Positions 25,880 through 35,935 of a stretch of DNA of 64,000 nucleotides are shown in pieces. The position numbers were made by a program, and so were the translations under genes. Position 1 is the stretch's first letter, and each line of letters starts with the position of its first letter. Origin of the DNA: Cohnella rhizoplanae (GTDB taxonomy: Bacteria > Bacillota > Bacilli > Paenibacillales > Paenibacillaceae); NCBI RefSeq assembly GCF_948329515.1, contig NZ_CAOJCN010000003.1:124001-188000 (forward strand), in the 5' to 3' direction. The notes under the pieces were generated by a model, which was not told where the DNA came from, did no database searches, and was given only the letters and a program-made list of their open reading frames with translations.

Positions 25880-26042
25880 GCGGACGGATCTGCCTTTATA
25901 TGTATCGAAAATGTTTGTTTTTATCTCCCCGGAAGCGGCGAAGTGTGAACGATAGCGATACGGTTCGATGGATATTTGAATGGTTGGCTCATTCCCTGCT
26001 TATATAATGGATCTATAGCGTATCGGGAATGGGAGGATCGGG

Positions 26043-27731
26043 ATGAAATTAAAGGTGCATGCGTACGACGAAAACAGGAATCCGATTTTTTGTAAAATCG
26101 ATCTCTATCGACTCCCGGCCGAAGGCGAGGCAGCCGCGGACCGGCATCGCATCGAAACCGTATATTGCCGCGGAGGGCATGACTTCGAAGTGGAGGCCGG
26201 CGTTTATGCCATCGAAGGCCATAAGGGAAAGCTGTTCGTGCCTGCGCAGGAAACGGCGGTTCTGCGCGAGCGCGACGCGCAGGTGACGTTATATTTAAAG
26301 GAGATCGTCGACACGAGAAGCCTCGGTCTGTACGCCTTCGACGCTCACTCTCATGTCGCGCGCAGCGAGAGATCGAGTACGGGGAACCTGGAGAGCGCCT
26401 CGGCGGTCATGAGGGGCGAGGGCTTCGATTTCTTTTTCGCCGGATCGCCTTATGACGCCGAGATCTTGATGGAGGATCTTAACCCGCCGCTCGCGTACGA
26501 TAACGTCCCGTACCGGGAGAAATATCGCGAGGTCTTAAGAGCCGTGAGCGACGCCGAGTTTATATTGGATATCGGCAACGAGATCGTCAAGTGCCGGTAC
26601 GGTCATACGTTTCTCATGAATTACGAGCAGAAGCCCCCGTTCAGCCGCTACTACGACCGGGCATGGGATCCCTGGCTCTTCACCAAGGTCGGAGAGGAGC
26701 CCGGATACGAGATCCTGTATCCATATGAGGCGCTTGCGCAGGAAAGAGGCGGCAACTCGGTCGCGGTCGCTGCCCATCCGACGAGCTGGTGGGATCATAA
26801 GGGAGAATTCATTACCAATATCGCCACCACTCTAGGGTTCGATATTCTGGCGCGATCGATCGACGCGATGGTCATTATGGGGTATGACAGCGACCACGTC
26901 CACTATCAGAAGCTGTGGTACGAGGTGCTCGACCAGGGATATTTTATGCCCGGCGTAGCGGAAATGGATCTGACGTTCGATTCGATCTCGCGAAAGCATC
27001 TCCAGTTCAAAACCTACGCGTACGCGGACGCGTTCAGCATCGACGCATTGTGCACGGCCGTCAGAGCGGGACGCAATATCGTCTCGACCGGGCCCATCCT
27101 GCAGCTTACCGTAAACGATCAAGGACCCGGGGCCGTACTGAACTATAAGGAAAATGAAGCGTTTGAGATCAAGGTCGAAGCCGTCGGCTGTTATCAGGCG
27201 CCGCTCCGCAAGATTCAGCTCATCGTGAACGGCGAGGTCTGGAAGGAATATATGACGGACGATGCGCGCTTCGAACAAAAGGACAAGCTGCACGTGGAGC
27301 GGGACAGCTATATCATAGCGAAGTGCTATGACGGGGCCGGTAACGTCGCCATCGCGAATCCGGTGTACGTCCGGAACGAGCCGTTCGAGAATCGGGACTT
27401 CAAGTCGGACCTGACCGTGCGGGTCTTCAAGGATGGCAAGCCGGCTGAAGGACGCTTCTGGATCGGCGGGCAGCCGGAAAAGGCGCCGTTCTCGGCGCGT
27501 ATCGGCTGCCGGATCGGGGTGGCGGACCACGTCCATATCGAGGTCGGCGGCGTCGTTCGCACCGTCAAGCTGTTCGAATTGCCCGAGCTGCAGGCGATAT
27601 TCAAAAGCTTGTATTTCGGCGATTTCAATCGGGACCGTCGTTATGCGCCCGGAGAAGTGCCGGCCTCGGCCTTTGAATTGGCGCGAATCAAAAAACTATT
27701 AAGCGAGGTCGAGCTCGAGGTGGAATTTTAA
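26043..27731 (+). CDS. CehA/McbA-like metallohydrolase
   Basis: A 562-residue cytoplasmic protein. The N-terminal 95 residues form a beta-rich domain. A PHP-like metallohydrolase domain follows, beginning with GLYAFDAHSHVARSE (first metal-binding His pair) and containing GNEIVKCRYGHTFLMN, AVAAHPTSWW and GVAEMDLTFDSIS, where His, Asp and Glu are the probable metal ligands. The C-terminal region is beta-rich (NIVSTGPILQLTVNDQGPGA). Family knowledge: CehA/McbA proteins hydrolyse esters, carbamates or unknown phospho/glyco substrates. It precedes a YesN/YesM pair and an Lpl-type transporter, so a sugar-related substrate is likely. ATG follows GGGAGGATCGGG. Confidence 0.82.
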   Translation: MKLKVHAYDENRNPIFCKIDLYRLPAEGEAAADRHRIETVYCRGGHDFEVEAGVYAIEGHKGKLFVPAQETAVLRERDAQVTLYLKEIVDTRSLGLYAFDAHSHVARSERSSTGNLESASAVMRGEGFDFFFAGSPYDAEILMEDLNPPLAYDNVPYREKYREVLRAVSDAEFILDIGNEIVKCRYGHTFLMNYEQKPPFSRYYDRAWDPWLFTKVGEEPGYEILYPYEALAQERGGNSVAVAAHPTSWWDHKGEFITNIATTLGFDILARSIDAMVIMGYDSDHVHYQKLWYEVLDQGYFMPGVAEMDLTFDSISRKHLQFKTYAYADAFSIDALCTAVRAGRNIVSTGPILQLTVNDQGPGAVLNYKENEAFEIKVEAVGCYQAPLRKIQLIVNGEVWKEYMTDDARFEQKDKLHVERDSYIIAKCYDGAGNVAIANPVYVRNEPFENRDFKSDLTVRVFKDGKPAEGRFWIGGQPEKAPFSARIGCRIGVADHVHIEVGGVVRTVKLFELPELQAIFKSLYFGDFNRDRRYAPGEVPASAFELARIKKLLSEVELEVEF

Positions 27732-27841
27732 GGGCGATATTTTTATATCCAATTGATATAGGTCTGTTATAGTATTTGCATATTGAATGCTTGCATGTTG
27801 AGAGACGGAACGCCACTTTGGGGAAAAGGAAATCGCCGCCT

Positions 27842-29452
27842 ATGATCAAACTCCTGATCGTCGAAGATAACGACTTCGAACGCAATGCCCTGCAAAATTA
27901 CATGAACTGGGACATCCTCGGCATCCGGCAGGTGGAGACGGCCTTCAACGGGCTGGACGGGCTGGAAAAAGCGCGGGCGCTCATGCCCGATATTATCATC
28001 AGCGACGTCAAGATGCCCGGCATGAGCGGGATCGAGATGGCGAAGAACATCATCCAGTTCTGCCCGCACGTCAAGATCATTTTTTCCAGCGGCCATGAGG
28101 ATATCAGTCTGATGCAGGAAGCGATGGAGGTCAGGGCTTACAGCTACTTGATCAAGCCGTTGAAGCAAGAAGAGTTGACCGCGCTGATCAAGAAGACGAC
28201 CTCGATCCTGGTCGACGAGAAGCTCTCGAGTGTCGAGAACAACAAGATGATCGAGCAATTCAACAACAACCTTCGTTATTTGCAGTCCAAGTTTCTGGAG
28301 GAGTTAATCGTATCGGGTAAAAGCGCCGACGATTCCAGATCGTTGTACGTGCAGGCCAACGATCTCAAGCTGAGAATGATCGGCATGTACAAGCTGGCGC
28401 TGATCGAATTCAATTTCGGCGAGGATACGGATATCTTCGAGAATTCCAACATATTGAACGTCATTCTGTACCGGCTCGAAGGCATCGGCAACCGGAAAAA
28501 CGCGATTTTCCTGAAGAAATCGGGGAAAGGGCTTATCGTGCTGCTGCATACGCTGGTCAAAGGCGAGGCGGAAGAAGCCAGAATCATCGGCGAGATTCAA
28601 AATGAAATCGAAGGCTTGGCCAAGGAGAACAGCTTTAAATATATTATAGGCGTCAGCGACCTGTTCGCTAATCTCGACGAGCTCCATCTGGCTTACAAGC
28701 AATCCCGGACGGCCGCCAGAAGGAAAATAGAGCTGGGCTACGGACGTATCGTCTATTATGCGGAGAGCATCGAAGCGCTTGCCGCAACGCATGAAAAGGA
28801 GCCGAAAAACGCGAAAGCGGCGATCTCGCAATTGATCGACCAGGTATGCGCGGGAGACGGCAACGAGGAGGAAATGAACCGCCTGGTTCAATTCATGCTC
28901 GTCGATCCCAACAAAAATTTCGATCACGTACAGAGCTTGTTTATCTATCTCTTCTCCAGCTTGTCCACGCGGATGGCGGCGACGGGCGACAGCTTCGAGA
29001 AAATCGCCGAAGAAGAGGTCGCCATCTTCAAGACGATCATCAATGCCAATACGATTCCGGATATCATCCTGTACGCGAGCAAAATCCTGATCTCCGTCTC
29101 TTCGTACATGGGCAGGAAAAAGCTCAATAAAGACGATTACATCATCCAGGAAATCTTGCAAATTTTGAATCACGAATACCGGGAACCGATCACCCTCTCT
29201 TACCTCTCGGACAGGGTCTATCTAAGTCCCAACTACCTCCGGATCTTATTCAAGGAGAAAATGGAGATCAGCATCCAGGAGTATCTGACCCGGCTGCGGA
29301 TCGGCAAGGCTAAGGAGCTGCTCAAGGAAACCCGATATAAAATTCACGAGGTCGGCGAGAGGGTTGGCTACGAGAACAGCACCTATTTCAACATCGTCTT
29401 TAAAAACTACGTTCAGATGACGCCCGGCGAGTACCGGAACAAGCACATGTAA
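27842..29452 (+). CDS. YesN-type response regulator with AraC HTH
   Basis: A 536-residue response regulator. The receiver domain (1-120) has the acidic pair in LLIVEDNDFER, Asp in DIIISDVKMPG and Lys in YLIKPLKQEE. A long linker (130-430) resembles the YesN middle domain. The C-terminal AraC-type DNA-binding domain has PITLSYLSDRVYLSPNYLRI and VGERVGYENSTYFNIVFKN. ATG at 27842 is preferred over the upstream in-frame ATG at 27776; AAAAGGA lies about 14 bases before it, so the start is not fully certain. It should be phosphorylated by the kinase encoded just downstream and activate the transporter operon. Confidence 0.93.
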   Translation: MIKLLIVEDNDFERNALQNYMNWDILGIRQVETAFNGLDGLEKARALMPDIIISDVKMPGMSGIEMAKNIIQFCPHVKIIFSSGHEDISLMQEAMEVRAYSYLIKPLKQEELTALIKKTTSILVDEKLSSVENNKMIEQFNNNLRYLQSKFLEELIVSGKSADDSRSLYVQANDLKLRMIGMYKLALIEFNFGEDTDIFENSNILNVILYRLEGIGNRKNAIFLKKSGKGLIVLLHTLVKGEAEEARIIGEIQNEIEGLAKENSFKYIIGVSDLFANLDELHLAYKQSRTAARRKIELGYGRIVYYAESIEALAATHEKEPKNAKAAISQLIDQVCAGDGNEEEMNRLVQFMLVDPNKNFDHVQSLFIYLFSSLSTRMAATGDSFEKIAEEEVAIFKTIINANTIPDIILYASKILISVSSYMGRKKLNKDDYIIQEILQILNHEYREPITLSYLSDRVYLSPNYLRILFKEKMEISIQEYLTRLRIGKAKELLKETRYKIHEVGERVGYENSTYFNIVFKNYVQMTPGEYRNKHM

Positions 29453-29493
29453 ATGACAGGCGTGCATGGCTGCGCAGAAGGTGATAAGCGGAG

Positions 29494-31239
29494 ATGGAGC
29501 TCGCGGACAGGAAAAGAGATTTTAAGTTTTTTCATATCATACTGACGTTTAATATTGTCATGGTCCTCGTCTGCTCCGTGACGATCAGCTGGATTATATC
29601 CGGCAGATTAAACCGGACGCTGAACGATCAGAACGTGGAATTCATGCGCTACGCGACCTCCCAGGCGCTGAACGGCATCGAGAATATCATGAAAAACTGC
29701 GAATTGACCGCCAGGAACATCTATTCCGACGGTACGATCTCCAGTTTTTTTCTAGGCAAAAGATCCGGCAGCGTCGACTATACGCTTTTCCATCAGTTTA
29801 TGGATATCAATGGTATATTCGAAAATTATGTCACGACGAACAACGATATTAAAAGCATTACCATCTATAAAATGGACCCCGACCTGATCACGGACGGCAA
29901 AAACATCAAGAGCATCGAGAGCTTCAGCAGACAAGATCTCATGAAGAAGGCGGTCGACGCGCGCGGAAAAGACGTATGGGTCACCTTTGACGAGGACGGC
30001 GCGGGGACGAAGATCCTCTTGCTGAAGTACATCAATATTAATCTGCCGGGCGGCGTGCTGGCCATCGAACTCAATCAAGAGAGATTAAAAAGTCTGTATA
30101 AGGCGGACGGCAACGCGAAATACCTGATCTATCTGCTGAGCGAGGGGGATATCGTATTCAGCTCCAATCCGCAGGTATGGATCGGGAAGAAGACGCTGGA
30201 CGACGTGGAAAACCACGCAGAGAGCAATCAGGCTTTCGCGAAAATCCAGCAGGGGAACGACTTCTACTATTCCTATTACGGGAAAATCAACAATGCCTTG
30301 ACCTCGGTGATCCTCTACGACGCCTATCAGCTGGAAAAGGAAAAGCGGTCCATCGGGAAATATGTGTTGTTATGCACCTGCTTCTTCGTGCTGATCGGCG
30401 TGCTGCTCGCGATCCTCTTCTCCAAGCGGTTCTCCCGCAGCATCGAGAAGCTCGTCAATAAAATCAAAGCGATCGAAATCGGACGCCTGCATATCGTTCC
30501 GGGTCATAACCGGATCCGCGAGGTGGCCGCGCTCGATCAAACGTTATGCAGCATGGCCCTCAGGATCGAGGGTCTGACCGAGGATATCACGCGTACGGAG
30601 CGGCAAAAGGTCGAGAGCGAGATCAAATATTTGCAGATGCAGATGAACCCGCATTTTTTGTATAACCTGTTATCCGCGGTCAGATGGATCGCCTTCGGCA
30701 AAAACGAAAATAAAATCGTGACGATCATCGACTTGCTCAGCGACTTCTACAAGATCGTACTCAGCCAGGGAAGGGACATCATCCCGATCAAATCGGAAAT
30801 CAAGCTGATCGAGTATTACGTCGCCCTGCAGAACCTGTGTCACAGCGATCAGATCCGATTGGACGTGCGGGTGGATCCGGCTTACGAAGAGCTGCCGATC
30901 AGCAAAATGACGATTCAGCCGTTCGTGGAGAACAGCATCGTCCACGGCCGCATCCACGGGAAAATCATCCGCATCGTCGTGGATATCCGCAAAACGGACG
31001 AGCACTTCGCCATTACGATCCGGGACGACGGCATGGGCGTCAAGGACAGCTTCGTCGAGTATATCGAGCGGCTGAACCAAGGGGAGGTGCCGGACAACAG
31101 GGTGGGGTACGGCGTCACGAACACCTTTATGCGTCTCAAACTGTTCTATAGCAACGCCAGCATCCATATTTACCCCGGCAACCCGGGGACGGTCGTAGAG
31201 ATCCGGTTTTCCGTTGACAGCAATCGACAGTTGGAATGA
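29494..31239 (+). CDS. YesM-type sensor histidine kinase
   Basis: A 581-residue membrane kinase. Helix 1 is at about 14-36 (IILTFNIVMVLVCSVTISWI), a Cache-like extracellular sensor at 40-285, helix 2 at about 290-312, and HAMP to about 365. The His_kinase domain has the typical QMQMNPHFLYNLLSAVRW, and the ATPase domain has PFVENSIVHG and IRDDGMG. This is the standard partner of YesN-type regulators for sensing external oligosaccharides. It is 41 bases downstream of the regulator gene and is followed by a terminator. Confidence 0.94.
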   Translation: MELADRKRDFKFFHIILTFNIVMVLVCSVTISWIISGRLNRTLNDQNVEFMRYATSQALNGIENIMKNCELTARNIYSDGTISSFFLGKRSGSVDYTLFHQFMDINGIFENYVTTNNDIKSITIYKMDPDLITDGKNIKSIESFSRQDLMKKAVDARGKDVWVTFDEDGAGTKILLLKYININLPGGVLAIELNQERLKSLYKADGNAKYLIYLLSEGDIVFSSNPQVWIGKKTLDDVENHAESNQAFAKIQQGNDFYYSYYGKINNALTSVILYDAYQLEKEKRSIGKYVLLCTCFFVLIGVLLAILFSKRFSRSIEKLVNKIKAIEIGRLHIVPGHNRIREVAALDQTLCSMALRIEGLTEDITRTERQKVESEIKYLQMQMNPHFLYNLLSAVRWIAFGKNENKIVTIIDLLSDFYKIVLSQGRDIIPIKSEIKLIEYYVALQNLCHSDQIRLDVRVDPAYEELPISKMTIQPFVENSIVHGRIHGKIIRIVVDIRKTDEHFAITIRDDGMGVKDSFVEYIERLNQGEVPDNRVGYGVTNTFMRLKLFYSNASIHIYPGNPGTVVEIRFSVDSNRQLE

Positions 31240-31253
31240 AGCTATTGTCCCAA

Positions 31254-31306
31254 GGCAGACGCCTTCCCGGCCGCTTGAGAGCCTAACCGGGAGCGTCTGC
31301 TTTTTG
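31254..31306 (+). terminator. Intrinsic terminator after the yesM-type gene
   Basis: GCAGACGC pairs with GCGTCTGC, and TCCCGG with CCGGGA inside it, followed by TTTTT. It separates the regulatory genes from the transporter operon. Confidence 0.85.
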
Positions 31307-31392
31307 AGTTGTTCGTCCTTTCATATGTGAGCATACGACAAAAAAAGACTTTTATTTTTAATGATTATGTTTATATGTATGCTTTTTTATTT

Positions 31393-31406
31393 AGAAAACG
31401 CATTCA
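31393..31406 (+). promoter_or_regulatory. Weak candidate cre site before the lpl-type operon
   Basis: AGAAAACGCATTCA matches the CcpA consensus TGWAANCGNTNWCA with two differences. It lies in an AT-rich stretch (31310-31440) upstream of the transporter genes, where the YesN-type regulator would also be expected to bind. Confidence 0.3.
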
Positions 31407-31532
31407 TATCCCAATATGATTCGATAAATCCTTAAATTGAACTGGGACCGGCGCGCCAGCATAATTGAGTTATGAAAGCCGGCGCTCGTTCAAGCGGAGC
31501 CCGGGATACAACGGGGATAGGGGAGGAATTCG

Positions 31533-32441
31533 TTGAGCGTTCTAAAGAAAATGAAAAGGCAAAGAGTCCATCTTCTCTTGTTGGTACCCTTTATCTTATT
31601 CATGGTGATCTTTAAATACGGTCCGATGTACGGCTCGCTGCTGGCCTTTAGAGAATTTTCCTACCGGACGCCTTTTGGCGGAGAGTGGGTCGGACTCAAG
31701 TATTTCAAGGCGTTTTTTAACAGTCCCGACTTCTCCTACGTCATGCGCAATACGGTCGTCATCAGCTCATTGGGCCTTGTGTTCTCTACCATTGCGGCCA
31801 TCGTCTTTGCGATTATGATCTGCGAAGTAAGGAATGCCATGTACAAAAAAGTCGTGCAGACCGTATCTTACCTGCCGCACTTTATCTCGTGGGTCGTGGT
31901 AGCGGGGATGGCGATGACGATCTTCTCCATCGACGAGCTGGCGCCGCTCAATTCCGTGCTGCTCAAGCTGAATCTGATCGACAAACCGATCAACTTTCTG
32001 GGAGACGCGGATCATTTCTGGCCCCTGGTCACCAGCCTCAATGTGTGGAAAAACGTCGGCTGGAATTCGATCATCTATATCGCGGCCATCACCTCCATCG
32101 ACAAGCAGATGTACGAATCCGCCATGATGGACGGCGCCGGCAAGTTCAGACAGATTACCAGCATTACGCTGCCTGCCATTATGCCGACGATCATCCTGCT
32201 CTTCACGTTCGGCCTGGGCTACATCCTGAACGCCGGTTTGGACCAGCAGCTGTTCCTTCAGAATCCGATGAATATGAAGCACTCCGAGGTGCTCGACACT
32301 TATGTTCTGAAGTATGGCTTGCAGCAGGCGGCGTACTCCTATGGAGCGGCCGTCGGATTGTTCAAAAGCGTCGTCGGTCTGGTGCTCATCGTCATTTGCA
32401 ACTATTTCTGCAGAAGATTTTTGAAGACGGGCATTTTCTAG
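31533..32441 (+). CDS. LplB-type ABC transporter permease
   Basis: A 302-residue permease with six helices and the LplB-like start RVHLLLLVPFILFMVIFKYGPMYG (in parts) and EAA loop YESAMMDGAGKFRQITSITLP. It begins with TTG preceded by GGGGAGG. First gene of the sugar transporter operon. Proteins of this family import complex oligosaccharides, often of plant cell-wall or host-glycan origin. Confidence 0.93.
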   Translation: MSVLKKMKRQRVHLLLLVPFILFMVIFKYGPMYGSLLAFREFSYRTPFGGEWVGLKYFKAFFNSPDFSYVMRNTVVISSLGLVFSTIAAIVFAIMICEVRNAMYKKVVQTVSYLPHFISWVVVAGMAMTIFSIDELAPLNSVLLKLNLIDKPINFLGDADHFWPLVTSLNVWKNVGWNSIIYIAAITSIDKQMYESAMMDGAGKFRQITSITLPAIMPTIILLFTFGLGYILNAGLDQQLFLQNPMNMKHSEVLDTYVLKYGLQQAAYSYGAAVGLFKSVVGLVLIVICNYFCRRFLKTGIF

Positions 32442-32477
32442 GGGGCGAACCTGGATGTCAGTCATGGAGGAACCTGA

Positions 32478-33365
32478 ATGAGAATCACAAAGGGAGAACG
32501 GTTGTTTTATGCAGTAAACGGCACCCTGCTGCTGTTGATCGGATTTTTAGCGGCGTATCCGTTCTGGAACATCTTCGTGGTGTCCTTCAACGAGGGAAGA
32601 GACGCCATGAGAGGTACGATTTACTTCTGGCCGCGGAAATTTTCGATCGAAGCCTACCGCGCCATTTTTAACGAGAGCAGCCTGCTGCACTCCACCTATA
32701 TCAGCATTGCCAGGACGCTGCTGGGTACGGTCGTAGGCGTCGTATGCACCGCGATTCTAGCCTACCTGTTATCCAATCGCGAGCTGATCTTCCGAAGAGG
32801 CATCCTGTTCTTCTTTATCATCACGATGTACTTTTCGGGGGGGCTGATTCCCGAGTTCATGCTGATCCGAGACTTGCACTTGTACAATAACTTCCTCGTC
32901 TACATTATCCCCGGCGCCATCGGCGTGTGGAACGTCATGGTCATGCGGCAGTTCTTCGAGGATCTGCCGCCGTCTCTGGCCGAATCCGCCAGGATCGACG
33001 GCGCCTCAGAGCTCAGGACGCTGCGCAGCATCATCCTGCCGATGTCGACGCCCGTACTCGCCACGATCGCGCTGATGATCGGCGTCGCGCAGTGGACGAC
33101 TTGGTTCGATACTTATATGTATACGACGGGTTCCCAGGAACTATCGACGCTGCAGGGCGTGCTCGTGAAAATATTGATGGAAACGCAGATTCAATCGACG
33201 GACCCCACGCAGGCAGCCAGGCTGGAGCAGTCGGGCTCCATCCTGACGCCCGAGGTCATCAAGATGGCGACCATCACGATCACGACCGTGCCGATCGTCA
33301 TGATCTATCCCTTTTTGCAGAAGTACTTCGTAGGCGGTCTAACCGTCGGTGCCGTAAAAGGATGA
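32478..33365 (+). CDS. LplC/YtcP-type ABC transporter permease
   Basis: A 295-residue permease with six helices. The beginning AAYPFWNIFVVSFNEGRDAM and the EAA loop AESARIDGASELRTLRSIILP are typical of the LplC family. It follows the LplB-type gene by 36 bases and pairs with it; no ATPase gene is nearby. Confidence 0.93.
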   Translation: MRITKGERLFYAVNGTLLLLIGFLAAYPFWNIFVVSFNEGRDAMRGTIYFWPRKFSIEAYRAIFNESSLLHSTYISIARTLLGTVVGVVCTAILAYLLSNRELIFRRGILFFFIITMYFSGGLIPEFMLIRDLHLYNNFLVYIIPGAIGVWNVMVMRQFFEDLPPSLAESARIDGASELRTLRSIILPMSTPVLATIALMIGVAQWTTWFDTYMYTTGSQELSTLQGVLVKILMETQIQSTDPTQAARLEQSGSILTPEVIKMATITITTVPIVMIYPFLQKYFVGGLTVGAVKG

Positions 33366-33434
33366 TAGGCTTCTCGGATTTCTCGAAAGCCTACTATTCA
33401 TAAATAGCTCAAAAAAAGGGAGAGACAAACAAAG

Positions 33435-35141
33435 ATGAAAAGGTATTTGAGGTCTGCGAAATTCATGGCAGTCTCGGCAATCTGTATTGCGATGCTTGGT
33501 GCTTGCGCCAACAACGGGGGCGGCAAAAACGCCGGCGAACCGAGCGGTACGAGCGGCCCCAGCAGTCCGAGCAGTCCCGCGAGCAGTCAGGCAGCTCCGA
33601 GCAAGGAGGCGCCGATCACACTGACGATCGTCAATTCCGGCGGCGGCACGCCGAACTTCCCGACGGGCGACCCGTTCTGGGAGAACAATCCCGTCGCCAA
33701 GCAGATCGAAGAAAAGCTGAACATCAAGCTGAAGTGGGATGTGTACTCGGGCGTCGGCAAAGACAAGCTGAACGTCGTGCTCGCCAGCGGCGAATACCCG
33801 GACCTGATCATGCTGTCGGATCCGACCCGGGTCATCGCGGACAAGATCGCCATTCCGCTGAACGATCTGATCGAGCAATACGGCCCGGATCTCAAGAAGA
33901 AGTACGGCTCCGCGCTGAACATGCTGAAGCAAAGCGACGGCAACATCTATCACCTGACCAACAGCTATCTGCCCGAAGGCGCTACGCCTCCCGGCTACGG
34001 CTACAGCCTGCAGGTGCGGACGGACATCTACGAAGCGCTCGGCTCTCCGAAGCTGGAAACCTCGGATGACGTATACAACTACCTGAAGCAAGTGAAGGAA
34101 AAGTATCCGAAAACGTCCGACGGACAGACGATGTATCCGCTCAGCGGCTTCAACCGCAACTGGGGATCCCCTTACTTCGGCATGATCGCCATGGCCGGTT
34201 CTCCCGCGGATTCCAAGGTTTATGTCGGCGCCGACGATTCGATCAAGTTCTGGCCAAAAGCGCCCTGGGCCAAGGACGTGCTTATGTTCTACAACAAGCT
34301 GTACCGCGAAGGCCTGATCGATCCGGAAGCCTTCACGCAGGATTATGCGACCTGGCAGAAGTCCAAGCTCTATCCGGCAAGAGTCGCGGCTCACATCGGC
34401 GGCTGGAACCAAACGTACGACGTGCTTAAGACGTACACGGAAGCCAATATGCCGAACGCGGAAAAAATGTACTTCCAGAACTTCGTATTCAAGTTCCCGA
34501 ACGGCGACAAGCCGGCCGTATTCTCGGTCAGCAAGAAGGGGATCGGGGCGCTGATCATCACCGACAAAGCCAAACATCCGGAAGCGGCCATGAAGCTGCT
34601 TAACTACCTGGCGACCGAGGAAGGCAACTTCATGGCGATGAACGGACCGCAAGGCATCCAGTGGGACATGGTCGACGGCAAGCCGACGCTGGTGAAGTCT
34701 TATCTGGATCGCTGGCTGGCAGGCGAGAAGCAAGTGAACATCGAGAAAGAAACGGGCATGGGCCATTATGCGAGACTCGTAGGCTCCGACCTGGGCAAGA
34801 CCAGCTGGGGCACGTATTGGATCCTGAAGGACGACCCGATCGCGACGAACGATACGAGGGCGCAGCAGCGGGATAAAGAGCTTAGCCCGTATTGGTACGA
34901 CGCTACGACGCTCGGCGATCTGATGGTGGGGGCCGATACGGATACGATGGCCAAGCAGCAAGCCGTAGACAAGCGGCTGTATGAAAATGCCTACTCCGTC
35001 ATTCTGGCGAAATCCGAGGCCGAGTCCGCCGCGGAATTCGACAAGTACGTGAAGGAGCTCGATGCTGCGGGCGCCGTCGAGGTCGAGGAGTACATGACCA
35101 AGATGCACAAGCAGTACGTGCAGCAGTTGGCCGGCAAGTAA
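33435..35141 (+). CDS. LplA-type extracellular substrate-binding lipoprotein
   Basis: A 568-residue lipoprotein. The signal peptide ends in a lipobox (IAMLGAC) and is followed by a Gly/Ser/Pro-rich linker to about residue 55. The mature protein shows the LplA/YtcQ family pattern (PVAKQIEEKLNIKLKWDVYSG; LASGEYPDLIML). It delivers sugar to the two permeases before it. Length is normal for this large subfamily. Confidence 0.93.
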   Translation: MKRYLRSAKFMAVSAICIAMLGACANNGGGKNAGEPSGTSGPSSPSSPASSQAAPSKEAPITLTIVNSGGGTPNFPTGDPFWENNPVAKQIEEKLNIKLKWDVYSGVGKDKLNVVLASGEYPDLIMLSDPTRVIADKIAIPLNDLIEQYGPDLKKKYGSALNMLKQSDGNIYHLTNSYLPEGATPPGYGYSLQVRTDIYEALGSPKLETSDDVYNYLKQVKEKYPKTSDGQTMYPLSGFNRNWGSPYFGMIAMAGSPADSKVYVGADDSIKFWPKAPWAKDVLMFYNKLYREGLIDPEAFTQDYATWQKSKLYPARVAAHIGGWNQTYDVLKTYTEANMPNAEKMYFQNFVFKFPNGDKPAVFSVSKKGIGALIITDKAKHPEAAMKLLNYLATEEGNFMAMNGPQGIQWDMVDGKPTLVKSYLDRWLAGEKQVNIEKETGMGHYARLVGSDLGKTSWGTYWILKDDPIATNDTRAQQRDKELSPYWYDATTLGDLMVGADTDTMAKQQAVDKRLYENAYSVILAKSEAESAAEFDKYVKELDAAGAVEVEEYMTKMHKQYVQQLAGK

Positions 35142-35231
35142 CGAACGGGCACTGAACGCAAGCGAAAGGCAATGGGTGGAGATAACCAACTTCATTCATT
35201 GCCTTTATTCATGAGCAAAGGAGAATTGCGG

Positions 35232-35891
35232 ATGAGACTCACATTAATCAGGCACGGGCATATGGCCGGAGATCCCTTCATCTGTCCCGAACGGCCGGTG
35301 GCGGGCTGTCTGTCGGACGATTGCGGCATCTTGCAGGCGGAGGCGACGGCAGAGGCATTAAAGAACGAGAGGTACGATTACGCATTCTCCTCGCCGTACG
35401 GCAGGGCGCTGCAAACCGCGGAAATCGTCCTCGACGGCAGAGATGTGGATATTCAAATTTTACCATTTCTGTACGAGTGGATGCCCAACCGCGAGTTGGA
35501 GAAGATCCCGAGCACGGCGTTCGAGGAGATGCAGCGGCAGGCCGGGGATGCCTACGCGGAGGAAACGTGGAAGACCGATATGGGCGAGGGTTACTACGAC
35601 ATGTGCGCAAGGATTATACCTCCTTTCCTGAAGGAATTGGCCAAGATCGGTTTGCATAGCCGGATGGGCGGCTTCGTGCCCGAAGCGCATGCGCATTCGC
35701 TCTCGGCGGCCGTATTCGCCCACGGCGGTTCCCTTAGCGTGCTGCTCGGCTTTTTGCTCGGCGTGAGGCCGTTTCCCGTCGGCAGCTTTTCTTTCGAGCA
35801 TACAGGGGTGGCCGTCATCGACTTTGCGGAGCGCAAGGGCATCTATTACCCGCAGCTGGTCCTGCCGGCGCTTCATTCGATCGGCAAATAA
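35232..35891 (+). CDS. Histidine phosphatase family protein
   Basis: A 219-residue phosphoglycerate-mutase-like protein with the phosphohistidine motif LIRHGHMAGD, the second Arg in FSSPYGRALQTAE, the acid in EWMPNRELEK and the second His in AVFAHGGSLSVLLG. It probably removes phosphate from a sugar phosphate or related metabolite. AAAGGAG eight bases before the ATG at 35232 decides the start. It lies between the binding-protein gene and the glycosidase genes, so it seems to belong to the carbohydrate operon. Confidence 0.9.
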   Translation: MRLTLIRHGHMAGDPFICPERPVAGCLSDDCGILQAEATAEALKNERYDYAFSSPYGRALQTAEIVLDGRDVDIQILPFLYEWMPNRELEKIPSTAFEEMQRQAGDAYAEETWKTDMGEGYYDMCARIIPPFLKELAKIGLHSRMGGFVPEAHAHSLSAAVFAHGGSLSVLLGFLLGVRPFPVGSFSFEHTGVAVIDFAERKGIYYPQLVLPALHSIGK

Positions 35892-35935
35892 ATCGCGTAC
35901 CGAAAATACAGCACAGGCGAAAGGATTCGAACATA